Positions 48,212 through 55,983 of a DNA stretch of 64,000 nt are shown one piece after another. Made by a program: the position numbers and the translations under genes. The notes under the pieces are model-generated. The model made no database searches, was not told the origin of the DNA, and saw only the letters and a list, made by a program, of their open reading frames with translations. The stretch spans positions 18,875 through 82,874 of the forward strand of contig CAJUOV010000009.1 in NCBI GenBank assembly GCA_910588695.1. Reading direction: 5' to 3'. Source of the stretch: an uncultured Christensenellaceae bacterium. Lineage in GTDB: Bacteria; Bacillota; Clostridia; Christensenellales; Borkfalkiaceae. Position 1 is the first letter of the stretch, and each line of letters opens with the position of its first letter.

Positions 48212-49459
48212 TTATCTTAAAATCACCAATTTCTTTTTCGCGCGGGTGATCGCAGTGTACAGCCAGCGCGCGCCGTCGTCGAAAATACGGCTCTCGTCGA
48301 ACACGACCACAAAATCATATTCCGAGCCCTGCGCCTTGTGACAGGTCACGGCGTAGGCGAACTCGAATCGGCAGACGGTATCTTCACGCTTGATCTTAAA
48401 ACGTTTGAGCATTTCGAAATTGTTCTCGTGCACAAGTGCGCCGTTCTGCAAATAACAGGCTTTATCCCCGTAGCCGTGATAATATTTTCCCGTTTCGAAC
48501 ACGCCCGTGTCGAAGGGAAGATCTTCCACCGTATGCGATAAAAAGTCCGCCTTGAAGTCGAGCGAAGCGAGCCCGTCCTCCCCCTCTTTCACGTTGCGGC
48601 AAACGCCGATAATGCCGTTGACGAGATGAAATTCCCCGCGCTCGTCGAGGGTCTTGCTCCAATTATTCAGAGTGCAGATGAGTTTTTCGCCCTCCACAGG
48701 CAACACCGCCGAAGCGGAAATCCCGAGATAGGAGCGGATCTCGCGGTTGAGATTCTCGCGCGTGCGGTTGGTGCCGACGATAATCTGATCGGCTTCGAGA
48801 AAGAGCCGTCTGCGCTGTTGCGGAGTCAAACTGTTTTTTGGAAGAATCTCCACGTTATCGCCGTAACTTCCGAAGGGCAGAAGTTTGCCCGCCCGCGCCA
48901 TGGAAGCGATCCGCACGATCGGATTGTCTTTTTCCTGCCGCACGATTTGAGTGAGCGTGACGCAAGGCATCGTCAAAAGCGTGTTGCTTCCGCCCACGGG
49001 CGGAAGCTGGGCGGGATCGCCCGAAAACAGACACTTCACCCCGTAAGATAAAAGATCGCGCAACACCTCGTCGGAGACCATGCTCGTCTCGTCCACGACG
49101 ATCAGTTTGATTTCGGGATCGATCTTTTCCTTTCTTACAAAACGCAAAAAGCGCTCGGAGACGATCTCGCCGTTTTCGTCGACTTCGATGTCTTCCTCGC
49201 GCGTATAGATGAGAGAATGAACGGTTCCCGCAGGCGTGCCCGAACGAAGCAGCACCGAAGCGGCTTTCCCCGTAGGCGCGACGAACACCGCGCTCTTGCC
49301 CGCAACCAGACCGAGCTTTCTCACCGTATGATCGATAAGAAAGGTCTTTCCCGTGCCCGCGTATCCGCACAATACGAATATCTGCGTGCCGTGATGAAAA
49401 AACCATTCTTCGATGAGCGCTTCCGCATCCTGTTGATCGGGAGTGAGTTCCTCTGCCAT
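48212..49459 (-). CDS. RecD/Dda-like stand-alone DNA helicase
   Basis: A 415-residue superfamily 1B helicase without RecB or RecC. Motifs are VLCGYAGTGKTFLID (Walker A, residue about 30), VDETSMVS (Walker B), GDPAQLPPVG (motif III), VGTNRTRENLNR, and the UvrD_C_2 region YAVTCHKAQGSEYD ... LYTAITRAKKKL. Size and order resemble phage Dda and the small RecD-like helicases of Firmicutes rather than the long RecD2. The true start is ATG 49459: the TATAAT box ends 6 nt before it, and the upstream frame runs through the promoter. No ribosome site is present, so it should be leaderless. Role in replication or repair, possibly phage-derived. Confidence 0.85.
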   Translation of the reverse strand: MAEELTPDQQDAEALIEEWFFHHGTQIFVLCGYAGTGKTFLIDHTVRKLGLVAGKSAVFVAPTGKAASVLLRSGTPAGTVHSLIYTREEDIEVDENGEIVSERFLRFVRKEKIDPEIKLIVVDETSMVSDEVLRDLLSYGVKCLFSGDPAQLPPVGGSNTLLTMPCVTLTQIVRQEKDNPIVRIASMARAGKLLPFGSYGDNVEILPKNSLTPQQRRRLFLEADQIIVGTNRTRENLNREIRSYLGISASAVLPVEGEKLICTLNNWSKTLDERGEFHLVNGIIGVCRNVKEGEDGLASLDFKADFLSHTVEDLPFDTGVFETGKYYHGYGDKACYLQNGALVHENNFEMLKRFKIKREDTVCRFEFAYAVTCHKAQGSEYDFVVVFDESRIFDDGARWLYTAITRAKKKLVILR

Positions 49460-49465
49460 ACCGAT

Positions 49466-49494
49466 ATTATAACATAACCGAAAGCGCATTGCAA
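49466..49494 (-). promoter_or_regulatory. Promoter of the RecD-like helicase, leaderless
   Basis: TTGCAA (49489-49494), 17-nt spacer, TATAAT (49466-49471). Six nt remain to the ATG. Confidence 0.7.
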
Positions 49495-49521
49495 ACGTAT
49501 GTTTACGGTTTTGAAAATATT

Positions 49522-49938
49522 TTAAGGCATTTCAAACTCTGCGTGCAGAAGTTTGGGTCCGAGCCTGAGATCGATGAAGATCGCTCCGTTTTTAATCGGA
49601 AAGGTGCGCGACACCGTTCTCAATCCCGCTTTGGACGAAAAGGTGATCTCTTCCCGTTCCGTCGAAACGGAATAGTCGCCCCCGTACTCTCCCGACTGTC
49701 CGTCCGCCTCCTGATAGGTGAGCTTGAATTTTCCGTCGTAAGTGAGCGAGAGCTTCGCTTCGTCGAAATGTTCGGTCATATCCCGATCACCGATCATGAG
49801 CCTTTCGAGCATGTATTCCCCGACGTAAGGCTTGGAAATATCGGGAAGCGTACCCATATCCTCCACTTTTTCGCACGCGCAGAAAAGAAAGAGCGCGCAC
49901 AGAGCCGTAAAAAATACCGCGATTCGTTTTTTGAACAT
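49522..49938 (-). CDS. Small lipoprotein of unknown function
   Basis: A 138-residue exported protein. The signal peptide (MFKKRIAVFFTALCALFLF) ends at a lipobox-like FCACE. The mature part is a small beta-rich domain with VGEYMLERLMIGDRDMTEHF and a strand-rich C-terminus, the look of lipocalin-like or DUF-type clostridial lipoproteins. ATG 49938 begins a good signal peptide; an upstream in-frame ATG (49959) adds only seven residues. It follows the switch C Cys-rich gene by under 30 nt and may be co-transcribed with it. No recognised function. Confidence 0.65.
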   Translation of the reverse strand: MFKKRIAVFFTALCALFLFCACEKVEDMGTLPDISKPYVGEYMLERLMIGDRDMTEHFDEAKLSLTYDGKFKLTYQEADGQSGEYGGDYSVSTEREEITFSSKAGLRTVSRTFPIKNGAIFIDLRLGPKLLHAEFEMP

Positions 49939-49966
49939 ATCCGCAGTATTTGCGTTCAATGGAAAA

Positions 49967-50317
49967 TTATGTATTTTTCTCTTGTTTCTTCCGCCTCTGC
50001 TCCTGTTCCCGCTCTCTCTGCTTTTGCCTGTTCCGCTCGTAGAGAAAGGCTTCCAACGCCTCCTCTTCGTCCTCTTCCAATATCTGTTTGAGTTCAGATA
50101 TGATATTCAGATTTTCGGTAAGCGCGGAAAGAGCGGCTTGTTTCGGATTGATTCTCACGCAATATGTGCACTGAAAAGATTGACAAGCGGCGGAATGCTT
50201 TTCAATGGTTGTCTTTGTCTGCAAGCACAGACCGAGATTGCATTTATCGAAGCGGATCGTCCCCTTCGTATAATACGGTTTGTAAAAGCGGCAATTATAA
50301 CAAAATTTTTCAGACAT
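49967..50317 (-). CDS. Switch C: Cys-rich small protein with charged tail
   Basis: A 116-residue protein. The N-terminus has FCYNCRFYKPYY, FDKCNLGLC and AACQSFQCTYC, a Cys-rich module that aligns with switch B. The C-terminus is a long, very charged helix (QILEEDEEEALEAF, then a basic QKQREREQEQRRKK stretch), probably a coiled coil or nucleic-acid contact. AAGGAG lies upstream of the ATG. Its promoter is near consensus and carries an operator in the spacer and another in the leader, so tight repression by the divergent XRE protein is expected. The lipoprotein gene follows closely. Function unknown. Confidence 0.7.
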   Translation of the reverse strand: MSEKFCYNCRFYKPYYTKGTIRFDKCNLGLCLQTKTTIEKHSAACQSFQCTYCVRINPKQAALSALTENLNIISELKQILEEDEEEALEAFLYERNRQKQREREQEQRRKKQEKNT

Positions 50318-50340
50318 AATTTTTTCTCCTTTTTATTTTA

Positions 50341-50418
50341 TACGCAAATCGCGTATAAAATAATTATAGTACGCGATTCGCGTATTGTCAACACATTCCG
50401 CGTACTTTGTGTTATAAT
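50341..50418. promoter_or_regulatory. Switch C operator/promoter region
   Basis: Operators TACGCAAATCGCGTA (50341-50355), TACGCGATTCGCGTA (50370-50384) and a half-degenerate AACACATTCCGCGTA (50390-50404), centres 29 and 20 bp apart. Leftward promoter: TTGACA (50386-50391), 17-nt spacer exactly containing the middle operator, TATAAT (50363-50368). Rightward -10 TATAAT (50413-50418) has no -35 box and lies 16 bp from the right operator, as in switch B. Confidence 0.85.
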
Positions 50419-50424
50419 TTTTTT

Positions 50425-50625
50425 ATGAATAGATTTAGTCAACGGCTCCGCGAAAGGCGAATAGAAAAACATTTAACGCAAAAAGATGTTGCCACTGCAC
50501 TCGGTATTTCGGTAACCTGTTACGCTGGTTATGAACAAGGCTATCGTGAGCCTGATTTTGACACGCTAATAAAAATTTGTAAATATTTAGATATTTCCGC
50601 AGACGTTATTTTGGAGATAAAATAA
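50425..50625 (+). CDS. Switch C: XRE-family repressor
   Basis: A 66-residue Cro/CI-type HTH protein: RFSQRLRERRIEKHLTQKDV, ATALGISVTCYAGYEQGYRE, and a final helix IKICKYLDISADVILE. No further domain. ATG 50425 lies 6 nt after TATAAT with no Shine-Dalgarno, so the mRNA is probably leaderless; an in-frame TTG at 50407 is upstream of the -10 box and can be ruled out. Ends at a bidirectional terminator shared with rubrerythrin. Confidence 0.87.
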   Translation: MNRFSQRLRERRIEKHLTQKDVATALGISVTCYAGYEQGYREPDFDTLIKICKYLDISADVILEIK

Positions 50626-50658
50626 AAAAACGGCTTGATGATCAAGCCGTTTTTATTA
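50624..50658. terminator. Bidirectional terminator, switch C / rubrerythrin
   Basis: Stem AAAAACGGCTTGAT / ATCAAGCCGTTTTT between convergent genes. Confidence 0.85.
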
Positions 50659-50667
50659 TTCGGTAAT

Positions 50668-51189
50668 TCAGTTGAAATATCTCTTCAACATACCCTTGAA
50701 ACCTGCGCCGTGGCGCGCTTCGTCCTTCGCCATTTCGTGCACGGTATCGTGAATCGCGTCGAAGCCGAGCTCCTTCGCACGTTTTGCAAGCTGCAATTTG
50801 CCCTCGCACGCGCCCGCTTCCGCCGCCGCGCGCAGCTCCAGATTCTTTTTCGTGGAATCGGTCACGACTTCGCCCAAGAGTTCCGCGAACTTGCTTGCGT
50901 GCTCCGCTTCTTCATAAGCGTAACGCTTGTACGCCTCCGCGATTTCCGGAAAACCCTCGCGCTCCGCAACGCGCGCCATTGCAAGGTACATTCCCACTTC
51001 GGTGCACTCGCCCATGAAGTTCGCTTGAAGTCCTTCCATGATCTCTTTATCGCCGACCTTACCGTCGCCGACGTGATGCTCGCAGGCAAACTTCGATTCC
51101 TCTACGGGCACGAATTTTTTTGCTTTGCAAACGGGGCAAACCTCTACATCGTCCGCGACGATTTCGCCGCATACAGCACATCTTTTCAT
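50668..51189 (-). CDS. rbr: Rubrerythrin with N-terminal rubredoxin domain
   Basis: A 173-residue reverse-type rubrerythrin: the rubredoxin-like iron site comes first (RCAVCGE and VCPVCKA, residues 3-21) and the four-helix diiron domain second. Diiron ligands lie in MGECTEVGMYLAMARVAEREG, AYEEAEHASKF and MAKDEARHGAGF. Such proteins reduce peroxide with electrons from NADH-dependent rubredoxin reductases and are standard oxygen-defence enzymes of anaerobes. Has its own promoter and AAGGAG site. Confidence 0.93.
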   Translation of the reverse strand: MKRCAVCGEIVADDVEVCPVCKAKKFVPVEESKFACEHHVGDGKVGDKEIMEGLQANFMGECTEVGMYLAMARVAEREGFPEIAEAYKRYAYEEAEHASKFAELLGEVVTDSTKKNLELRAAAEAGACEGKLQLAKRAKELGFDAIHDTVHEMAKDEARHGAGFKGMLKRYFN

Positions 51190-51227
51190 AAATTGAATCT
51201 CCTTTTCTTTCCTTTGAAATTAAATGG

Positions 51228-51256
51228 ATTATAACATAAATTTTCCGAAAATTCAA
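51228..51256 (-). promoter_or_regulatory. Promoter of rubrerythrin
   Basis: TTGAAT (51251-51256), 17-nt spacer, TATAAT (51228-51233). A PerR-like box was looked for and not found. Confidence 0.7.
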
Positions 51257-51277
51257 GAATTTCAGGAAAAATTTTCC

Positions 51278-51922
51278 TCACGGAAAAAGAATTTTTTCCA
51301 ATTCCTCAAAATTATACGCAAAGCGCGTTGCGCCCGCTTTTTCGAGTTCGCTTTTGGAGCGGTAACCCCACAGCGTGGAGACCCCGAACATTCCCCCGTT
51401 CAGCGCCGTTCCCACGTCTGTCTCTCCGTCGCCCACGAACGCGCATTCTCCGACGGGCGTCCGCATCGTAAGCGCCGCATACAGCGCAAGCGAAGGATCG
51501 GGTTTGCAGGGGAACGCTCCGCTGTCGCCGCTGACGAACGCGAGCGGATACTCCTTAAAAAATTTTTCCACGCACCCGAGCGTTGCATCCTGCGGTTTAT
51601 TCGTTACGATTCCGAATTTGATCCCGCGCGCCACAAGCCGATCCAAAAATTCTTTTTCGCCGTCGTAGAAACAAGTGAGTGAATTGTCGTTCGCCGCGTA
51701 CCGACGGGAAAAATCTTCAAACACTTCTTCGGAAAAGGGCGCGCCCGCGGGAAGCGCGCGCTCCACGAGCTTTCTCGCGCCGTCGCCGATACACTGCTTT
51801 GCGGTCTCGAAATCGATCTCGGGAAAGCCGTGCGCTGTCAGCGCATCGTTCAAATGCCGCCGTATATCGGGCAGCGTATTCAGTAACGTTCCGTCTAAAT
51901 CAAATAATATTGCTTTTATCAT
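51278..51922 (-). CDS. HAD-family phosphatase (PpaX/Gph-like)
   Basis: A 214-residue HAD hydrolase of the phosphoglycolate phosphatase/PpaX group. Motif I is FDLDGTLLNT (nucleophile Asp), motif II VTNKPQ, motif III lysine in CKPDPS and motif IV VGDGETD. A helical cap (about 18-80) selects the substrate. ATG 51922 gives the usual MIKAILFDLDGT start; the 21-codon upstream frame has no support. Likely hydrolyses a small phosphate ester (phosphoglycolate or pyrophosphate); exact substrate not readable. Confidence 0.88.
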   Translation of the reverse strand: MIKAILFDLDGTLLNTLPDIRRHLNDALTAHGFPEIDFETAKQCIGDGARKLVERALPAGAPFSEEVFEDFSRRYAANDNSLTCFYDGEKEFLDRLVARGIKFGIVTNKPQDATLGCVEKFFKEYPLAFVSGDSGAFPCKPDPSLALYAALTMRTPVGECAFVGDGETDVGTALNGGMFGVSTLWGYRSKSELEKAGATRFAYNFEELEKILFP

Positions 51923-51998
51923 AGTTTTCAAAATAACGGCGGAAAATGCAGAGCGAGAATTGACTTCGAGCGGTAGCATTTTCACAACAACAGCAACT

Positions 51999-52037
51999 CA
52001 CGAAAAATTGTTTTGCATAACAAAACAATTTTTCGTG
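51999..52037. repeat. Long AT-rich inverted repeat before argS end
   Basis: Arms CACGAAAAATTGTTTTG and CAAAACAATTTTTCGTG, 17 bp perfect, loop CATAA. It lacks the following T-run of a standard terminator for either strand but ends about 8 bases from the argS stop; possibly an argS mRNA 3' stabiliser or a protein site. Confidence 0.65.
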
Positions 52038-52044
52038 AACTTTG

Positions 52045-53727
52045 CTACATCTTCTCCGGCACCCCGATCCCGAGGAGGGTCAGCGCGTTTGTCAAAGCAT
52101 GCAGCGCGGCTTCGGTGAGAGACAGACGGAACGCGCGTTCCGCTTCTCCCGCCTGCAAAATCTTGCAGTCGATGTAGAATTTATTGAACTTCTGCGCGCA
52201 GTCCACGGCAAAACGGGCAATGCAGCTCGGCTCGTAATTCTCCGCCGCCGCCCTGACCGCCGCGGGAAAGCCGTCGAGCGATTTGACAAGTTCCGCTTCC
52301 GAAGCGCAAGGCTTAATGCTTCCGCCGCGGGCATACCCCTCCGCCGCCGCCTTTTCGAGCACTGAACGGGCGCGGGCGCAGGTATACTGCACGTAGACGC
52401 TCGTCTCACCCTCGAAGGAGAGCGCTTTATCGTAAGAAAACACGATGTCTTTAATCTTATTGTTATAGAGCGCTCCGAACGTAACCGCGCCGACGCCCAC
52501 TTTTTCTGCGACTTCCGCCTTATTTTCGAGCGCGGGATTTTTTTCGTCGATCACGGCATAAGCCTTTTCAACGCACTTTTTAATTACGTCTTCGAGCCAC
52601 ACGACCTTCCCCTTGCGGGTGGACATCGCTCCGTCTTCCAAAGATACCATGCCGTATGCGACATGAACAAGGTCTTTCGCCCACTCCTTGTCCATCAGAT
52701 CGAGCACCTTGAACACCTGCTTGAAATGCAGGTTCTGCTGATAGGCGACCACATACAGACATTTATAAAAGTCGTAAGTGTTCTTGCGGTAGATCGCCGC
52801 CGCCAGATCACGGGTCGCGTACAGCGACGCGCCGTCCGAACGCAGAATGAGGCAGGGCGGCATTCCGTATTGTTCGAGGTCTACGATCTTAGCCCCCTCG
52901 CTCTCTTTTAACAATCCTTTTTCTTTGAGCTCGTCTACCACGGGCTGCATTTTATCGGTATAGAACCGCTCCCCCGCATAGCTGTCGAACGTAATATGCA
53001 GTTTATCGTAGATCGTTTTTACATAAGAAAGGGTGAGTTCCTTGAACCATTCGAAAAGGTCGTTCGCCTCTTTGTCGCCGCTTTCGATCAGACGGAAATA
53101 CTCGCGCGCTTCTTTTTCCATTTCTTCCGTCGCTTCGTTGTTGAATTTCACATAGAGGTCGTTGATCGCGTGAATCCCGCCCTTTTCGACCTCTTCGCGG
53201 TTTCCCCAATGCTTATAGGCGCAGATAAGTTTACCGAATTGCGTGCCGTAGTCGCCGAGGTGATTGATTCCGACCGCCTTGTATCCTAAAAAGTTGAAAA
53301 TGCGATAGAGCGCGCCGCCCAGCACCGTTGTGGAGAGATGCCCGATATGAAAGGGTTTTGCGATATTGACGGAAGAATAATCGATACACACCGTCTTGCC
53401 CGCGCCCTCGTCGCTCGCGCCGTAACGATCTTTTTGCGATAAAATGCGCTCCAATACTTCTTCGGCAAGCTGTTTTTTATCGATCCTGAAATTGAGGTAT
53501 CCGTTGACCGCGCTCGCCTCTTCGACCGCGCCGCCGACCGGAAATTCGTTTTTGAGCTGCTCGGCAATCGCAACAGGGCTCTTTCTTAAAATCTTTGCAA
53601 ACTTAAAACAGGGAAGCGCATAGTCCCCCATCGCGGGATCGGGGGGCACGGAAAGATTTTCCGCAATCTCATCTGCGCTTACGCCGTCTATTCTGATCCG
53701 TTCCGCAATGTAACGCTTGTAATCCAT
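52045..53727 (-). CDS. argS: Arginine--tRNA ligase
   Basis: A 560-residue class I synthetase. The N-terminal Add-1 domain is followed by the HIGH region (IDYSSVNIAKPFHIGHLSTT, about 115-135), the conserved NHLGDYGTQFGKL and a C-terminal helical anticodon domain ending in LTLLGIGVPEKM (the usual terminus). The KMSKS signature is replaced by MSTRKGKV, which is normal in ArgRS. GGGAG precedes the ATG. Single gene with its own promoter. Confidence 0.95.
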   Translation of the reverse strand: MDYKRYIAERIRIDGVSADEIAENLSVPPDPAMGDYALPCFKFAKILRKSPVAIAEQLKNEFPVGGAVEEASAVNGYLNFRIDKKQLAEEVLERILSQKDRYGASDEGAGKTVCIDYSSVNIAKPFHIGHLSTTVLGGALYRIFNFLGYKAVGINHLGDYGTQFGKLICAYKHWGNREEVEKGGIHAINDLYVKFNNEATEEMEKEAREYFRLIESGDKEANDLFEWFKELTLSYVKTIYDKLHITFDSYAGERFYTDKMQPVVDELKEKGLLKESEGAKIVDLEQYGMPPCLILRSDGASLYATRDLAAAIYRKNTYDFYKCLYVVAYQQNLHFKQVFKVLDLMDKEWAKDLVHVAYGMVSLEDGAMSTRKGKVVWLEDVIKKCVEKAYAVIDEKNPALENKAEVAEKVGVGAVTFGALYNNKIKDIVFSYDKALSFEGETSVYVQYTCARARSVLEKAAAEGYARGGSIKPCASEAELVKSLDGFPAAVRAAAENYEPSCIARFAVDCAQKFNKFYIDCKILQAGEAERAFRLSLTEAALHALTNALTLLGIGVPEKM

Positions 53728-53755
53728 AGTGTTCTCCCGTTGTTTTCCGCAAATA

Positions 53756-53784
53756 AGTTTACCACATTTTAGTCAAATAAGCAA
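53756..53784 (-). promoter_or_regulatory. Promoter of argS
   Basis: TTGCTT (53779-53784), 17-nt spacer, TAAACT (53756-53761), back-to-back with the ychF promoter. Confidence 0.6.
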
Positions 53785-53793
53785 ACGAAAGAC

Positions 53794-53822
53794 TTGAACA
53801 TATTAACAAAATACGCTATAAT
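53794..53822 (+). promoter_or_regulatory. Promoter of ychF
   Basis: TTGAAC (53794-53799), 17-nt spacer, TATAAT (53817-53822), leader of about 25 nt with GGAG. Confidence 0.75.
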
Positions 53823-53852
53823 AATCAAAAAGAATTTTTGGAGATAACACAC

Positions 53853-54947
53853 ATGAAACTCGGAGTTGTCGGCTTACCGAATGTTGGAAAATCCACTCTG
53901 TTCAATGCGATCACACACGCAGGCGCGGAAGCGGCGAACTATCCCTTCTGCACCATCGAGCCCAACATGGGCGTGGTCGCCGTGCCCGACGAGCGGCTTG
54001 ACAAGCTCGCTGCTCTGTACGACAGCAAAAAAGTCACTCCCGCCGTCATCGAATTCGTAGACATTGCGGGGCTTGTAAAGGGCGCGAGCCGCGGCGAGGG
54101 TTTGGGCAATAAATTCTTATCTCATATCCGCGAGGTGGACGCGATCGTTCACGTCGTTCGGTGCTTCGAGGACGCGAACGTGACCCATGTCGAAAATTCC
54201 GTCGATCCCGTGCGCGACATCGAAACGATCAACTTAGAGCTTATTCTCTCCGATCTCGATGCCGTACAAAAACGAATGGACAAGACAAGGAGCGCGGCGC
54301 GCGGCGATAAAACGGCGGCTGCGGAGTATGCCTTTCTCGAAAAACTCTATCGGCATCTGGAAGCAGAAAAGCCCGCCTATTCCTATCCCGCGACGGACGA
54401 CGAAAAGGCGATTCTGGATAATTTGTTTTTACTCACAACCAAACCCGTGATCTACTGCGCAAATATCTCCGAGGAGGATATGGGCAAAGACGAGAACGAA
54501 ATTCCCCTCGTCGTCAAGGTCAAAGAATACGCCGAGTCGCACGGCGCGGCGACGATCGCCGTTTCCGCCAAGACGGAGGAAGAACTCTCTATGATGGAGG
54601 GCGAAGACAAGGCGATGTTCCTCGAAGAATTCGGACTCAAAGAGAGCGGGCTCGATAAACTCGTCCGCGCTTCCTACGCTTTGCTCGGGCTCATTTCTTA
54701 TCTGACGGCGGGCGAGAAAGAGACGCGCGCATGGACGATCGTAAACGGTACGAAGGCGCCGCAGGCTGCGGGAAAAATTCACACCGATTTCGAGAAAGGG
54801 TTTATCCGCGCCGAAGTCGTGGATTACGAGACTCTTCTCGACTGCGGCGGACTTGTGGGCGCGCGAGAAAAAGGCAAAGTTCGCTCCGAAGGAAAAGAGT
54901 ACGTTATGAAAGACGGCGATGTGGTGTTGTTCCGGTTCAACGTGTAA
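53853..54947 (+). CDS. ychF: Redox-regulated ATPase YchF (Obg family)
   Basis: A 364-residue Obg-family P-loop NTPase that prefers ATP over GTP and is linked to ribosome and stress functions. G1 is GLPNVGKSTLFNAI, G3 is DIAGLVKGASRGEGLGN and the nucleotide-specificity segment lies near VIYCANISEED (family NxxE in place of NKxD). The C-terminal TGS domain is AWTIVNGTKAPQAAGKIHTD ... YVMKDGDVVLFRFNV. ATG 53853 has GGAG 9 nt upstream; a preceding in-frame TTG adds five residues and is not needed. Single gene on the plus strand. Confidence 0.95.
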   Translation: MKLGVVGLPNVGKSTLFNAITHAGAEAANYPFCTIEPNMGVVAVPDERLDKLAALYDSKKVTPAVIEFVDIAGLVKGASRGEGLGNKFLSHIREVDAIVHVVRCFEDANVTHVENSVDPVRDIETINLELILSDLDAVQKRMDKTRSAARGDKTAAAEYAFLEKLYRHLEAEKPAYSYPATDDEKAILDNLFLLTTKPVIYCANISEEDMGKDENEIPLVVKVKEYAESHGAATIAVSAKTEEELSMMEGEDKAMFLEEFGLKESGLDKLVRASYALLGLISYLTAGEKETRAWTIVNGTKAPQAAGKIHTDFEKGFIRAEVVDYETLLDCGGLVGAREKGKVRSEGKEYVMKDGDVVLFRFNV

Positions 54948-55036
54948 AGGTTCAAGAATTTTCTTTCGCTACTCGAAACAAAATTCCGTGAGTTGCTAAA
55001 CGAATTAAATCATCGTCACTTACGAGAGAGAAGTAC

Positions 55037-55351
55037 ATGAAGAAAATTAAAATCACCGTCATGAAGACGGCGCGCTATGACGATTTGATCGAAAAATACG
55101 AGAACCCGATTTCACACGCATGCGATATGAAAGAGGGACAGATTTTTCTTGCAAACGGTTGGAAAAAACCGAATGGCTTTTGCGACAGCGCATGGGAGAG
55201 CATTTCTCCGTTCGTCATGGCGCTCGCCCACGGCGGCGAAAACTTTTACGACGGCTGGATGAAGAATAAAAAATCCGCCATGATCTCCTGCAACGACGGC
55301 TTCCGCCCCGTCAGCTTTCTCTTGGAAGCCACCGACGAAGACGCAGAATAA
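55037..55351 (+). CDS. TIGR04076-family small protein
   Basis: A 104-residue soluble protein beginning MKKIKITVMKTARYDDLIEK, then GQIFLANGWKKPNGFCDSAW, GGENFYDGWMK and SCNDGFRPVSFLLE. The order of the invariant Cys-Asp-x-A-W, the G-x-F-Y/W-x-W and the C-x-DG-x-RPV segments is that of TIGR04076. Two conserved cysteines suggest a redox or metal role; no biochemical function is known to me. GAGAGAAG precedes the ATG. It follows ychF by about 90 nt; the intergenic region is unremarkable. Confidence 0.8.
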   Translation: MKKIKITVMKTARYDDLIEKYENPISHACDMKEGQIFLANGWKKPNGFCDSAWESISPFVMALAHGGENFYDGWMKNKKSAMISCNDGFRPVSFLLEATDEDAE

Positions 55352-55390
55352 ATCATTTATAAAACAGTTCGCGGCATTTTCTTTTGATTT

Positions 55391-55750
55391 TCAAGAAAAT
55401 GCTGCGATTCTTTTACCAAATAAAATTCTCTTTTGCCCCTCGCCGTTGTCGATCAGAATATCCTGCGCGGTCATCGATTTGTTTATAACCATTACAAAAT
55501 ATGCCCATTCGGCAATTTCACCCGCTTCCGCCCATTTGGGCAACAGTGTTTCGTCCATAATTTTTTGCCACAGATCGGGATCCTGCACGCCCGCGTTGTT
55601 GATCAGAAATTCCACGCCCTGCAATGCAGGCAGCTCGTCCGCACATATATCCGCAACGAAATGCGTATAGCTTGCGCTTTCGATCGCAGGCGGCAAAATA
55701 TCGATTCCGCAGTCGAGCGCGAGCCAATCTACGGGAGAAATACTCTTTAG
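55391..55750 (-). pseudogene. Remnant of a short-chain dehydrogenase
   Basis: In frame from about 55750 to a stop at 55391, the translation reads like parts of an SDR: HFVADICADELPALQGVEFL followed by INNAGVQDPDLW (the NNAG motif), then directly DETLLPKWAEAGEIAEWAYF and INKSMTAQDILIDNGE, which is the normal C-terminal end. The TGxxxGxG cofactor loop and the catalytic SYK region of about 130 residues are missing. The open frame continues upstream to 56044 through the tRNA, which is not coding. This is an in-frame internal deletion of a gene once of about 240 codons. Confidence 0.75.
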
Positions 55751-55983
55751 TTCTACATGCTTTTGAAGAGCGTGCCGCCGCTTGTTCTTACGCTCTTTAT
55801 TTTGTCGGTATTTTCCATGAACCTTTTGGCAAACGCCACGAAAACGGCAAACAACAAAAAAGGGCGCGATGCGCCCATCCCTTCCATAGTTTTGTTTTAA
55901 GACAAAATGGTTACGAACTGTCTGCCGTTTACAACGGCTATTTAATAAACTCGGGAACGACTTAAAAGCCGCTCCCGCAGTTC

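Noticed and set aside
45115..50625. Toxin-antitoxin modules as the explanation of the three XRE pairs
   Set aside because: Not excluded, but in typical modules antitoxin and toxin are in one operon; here they diverge and two partners are Cys-rich and unlike known toxins, so I did not label them as such.
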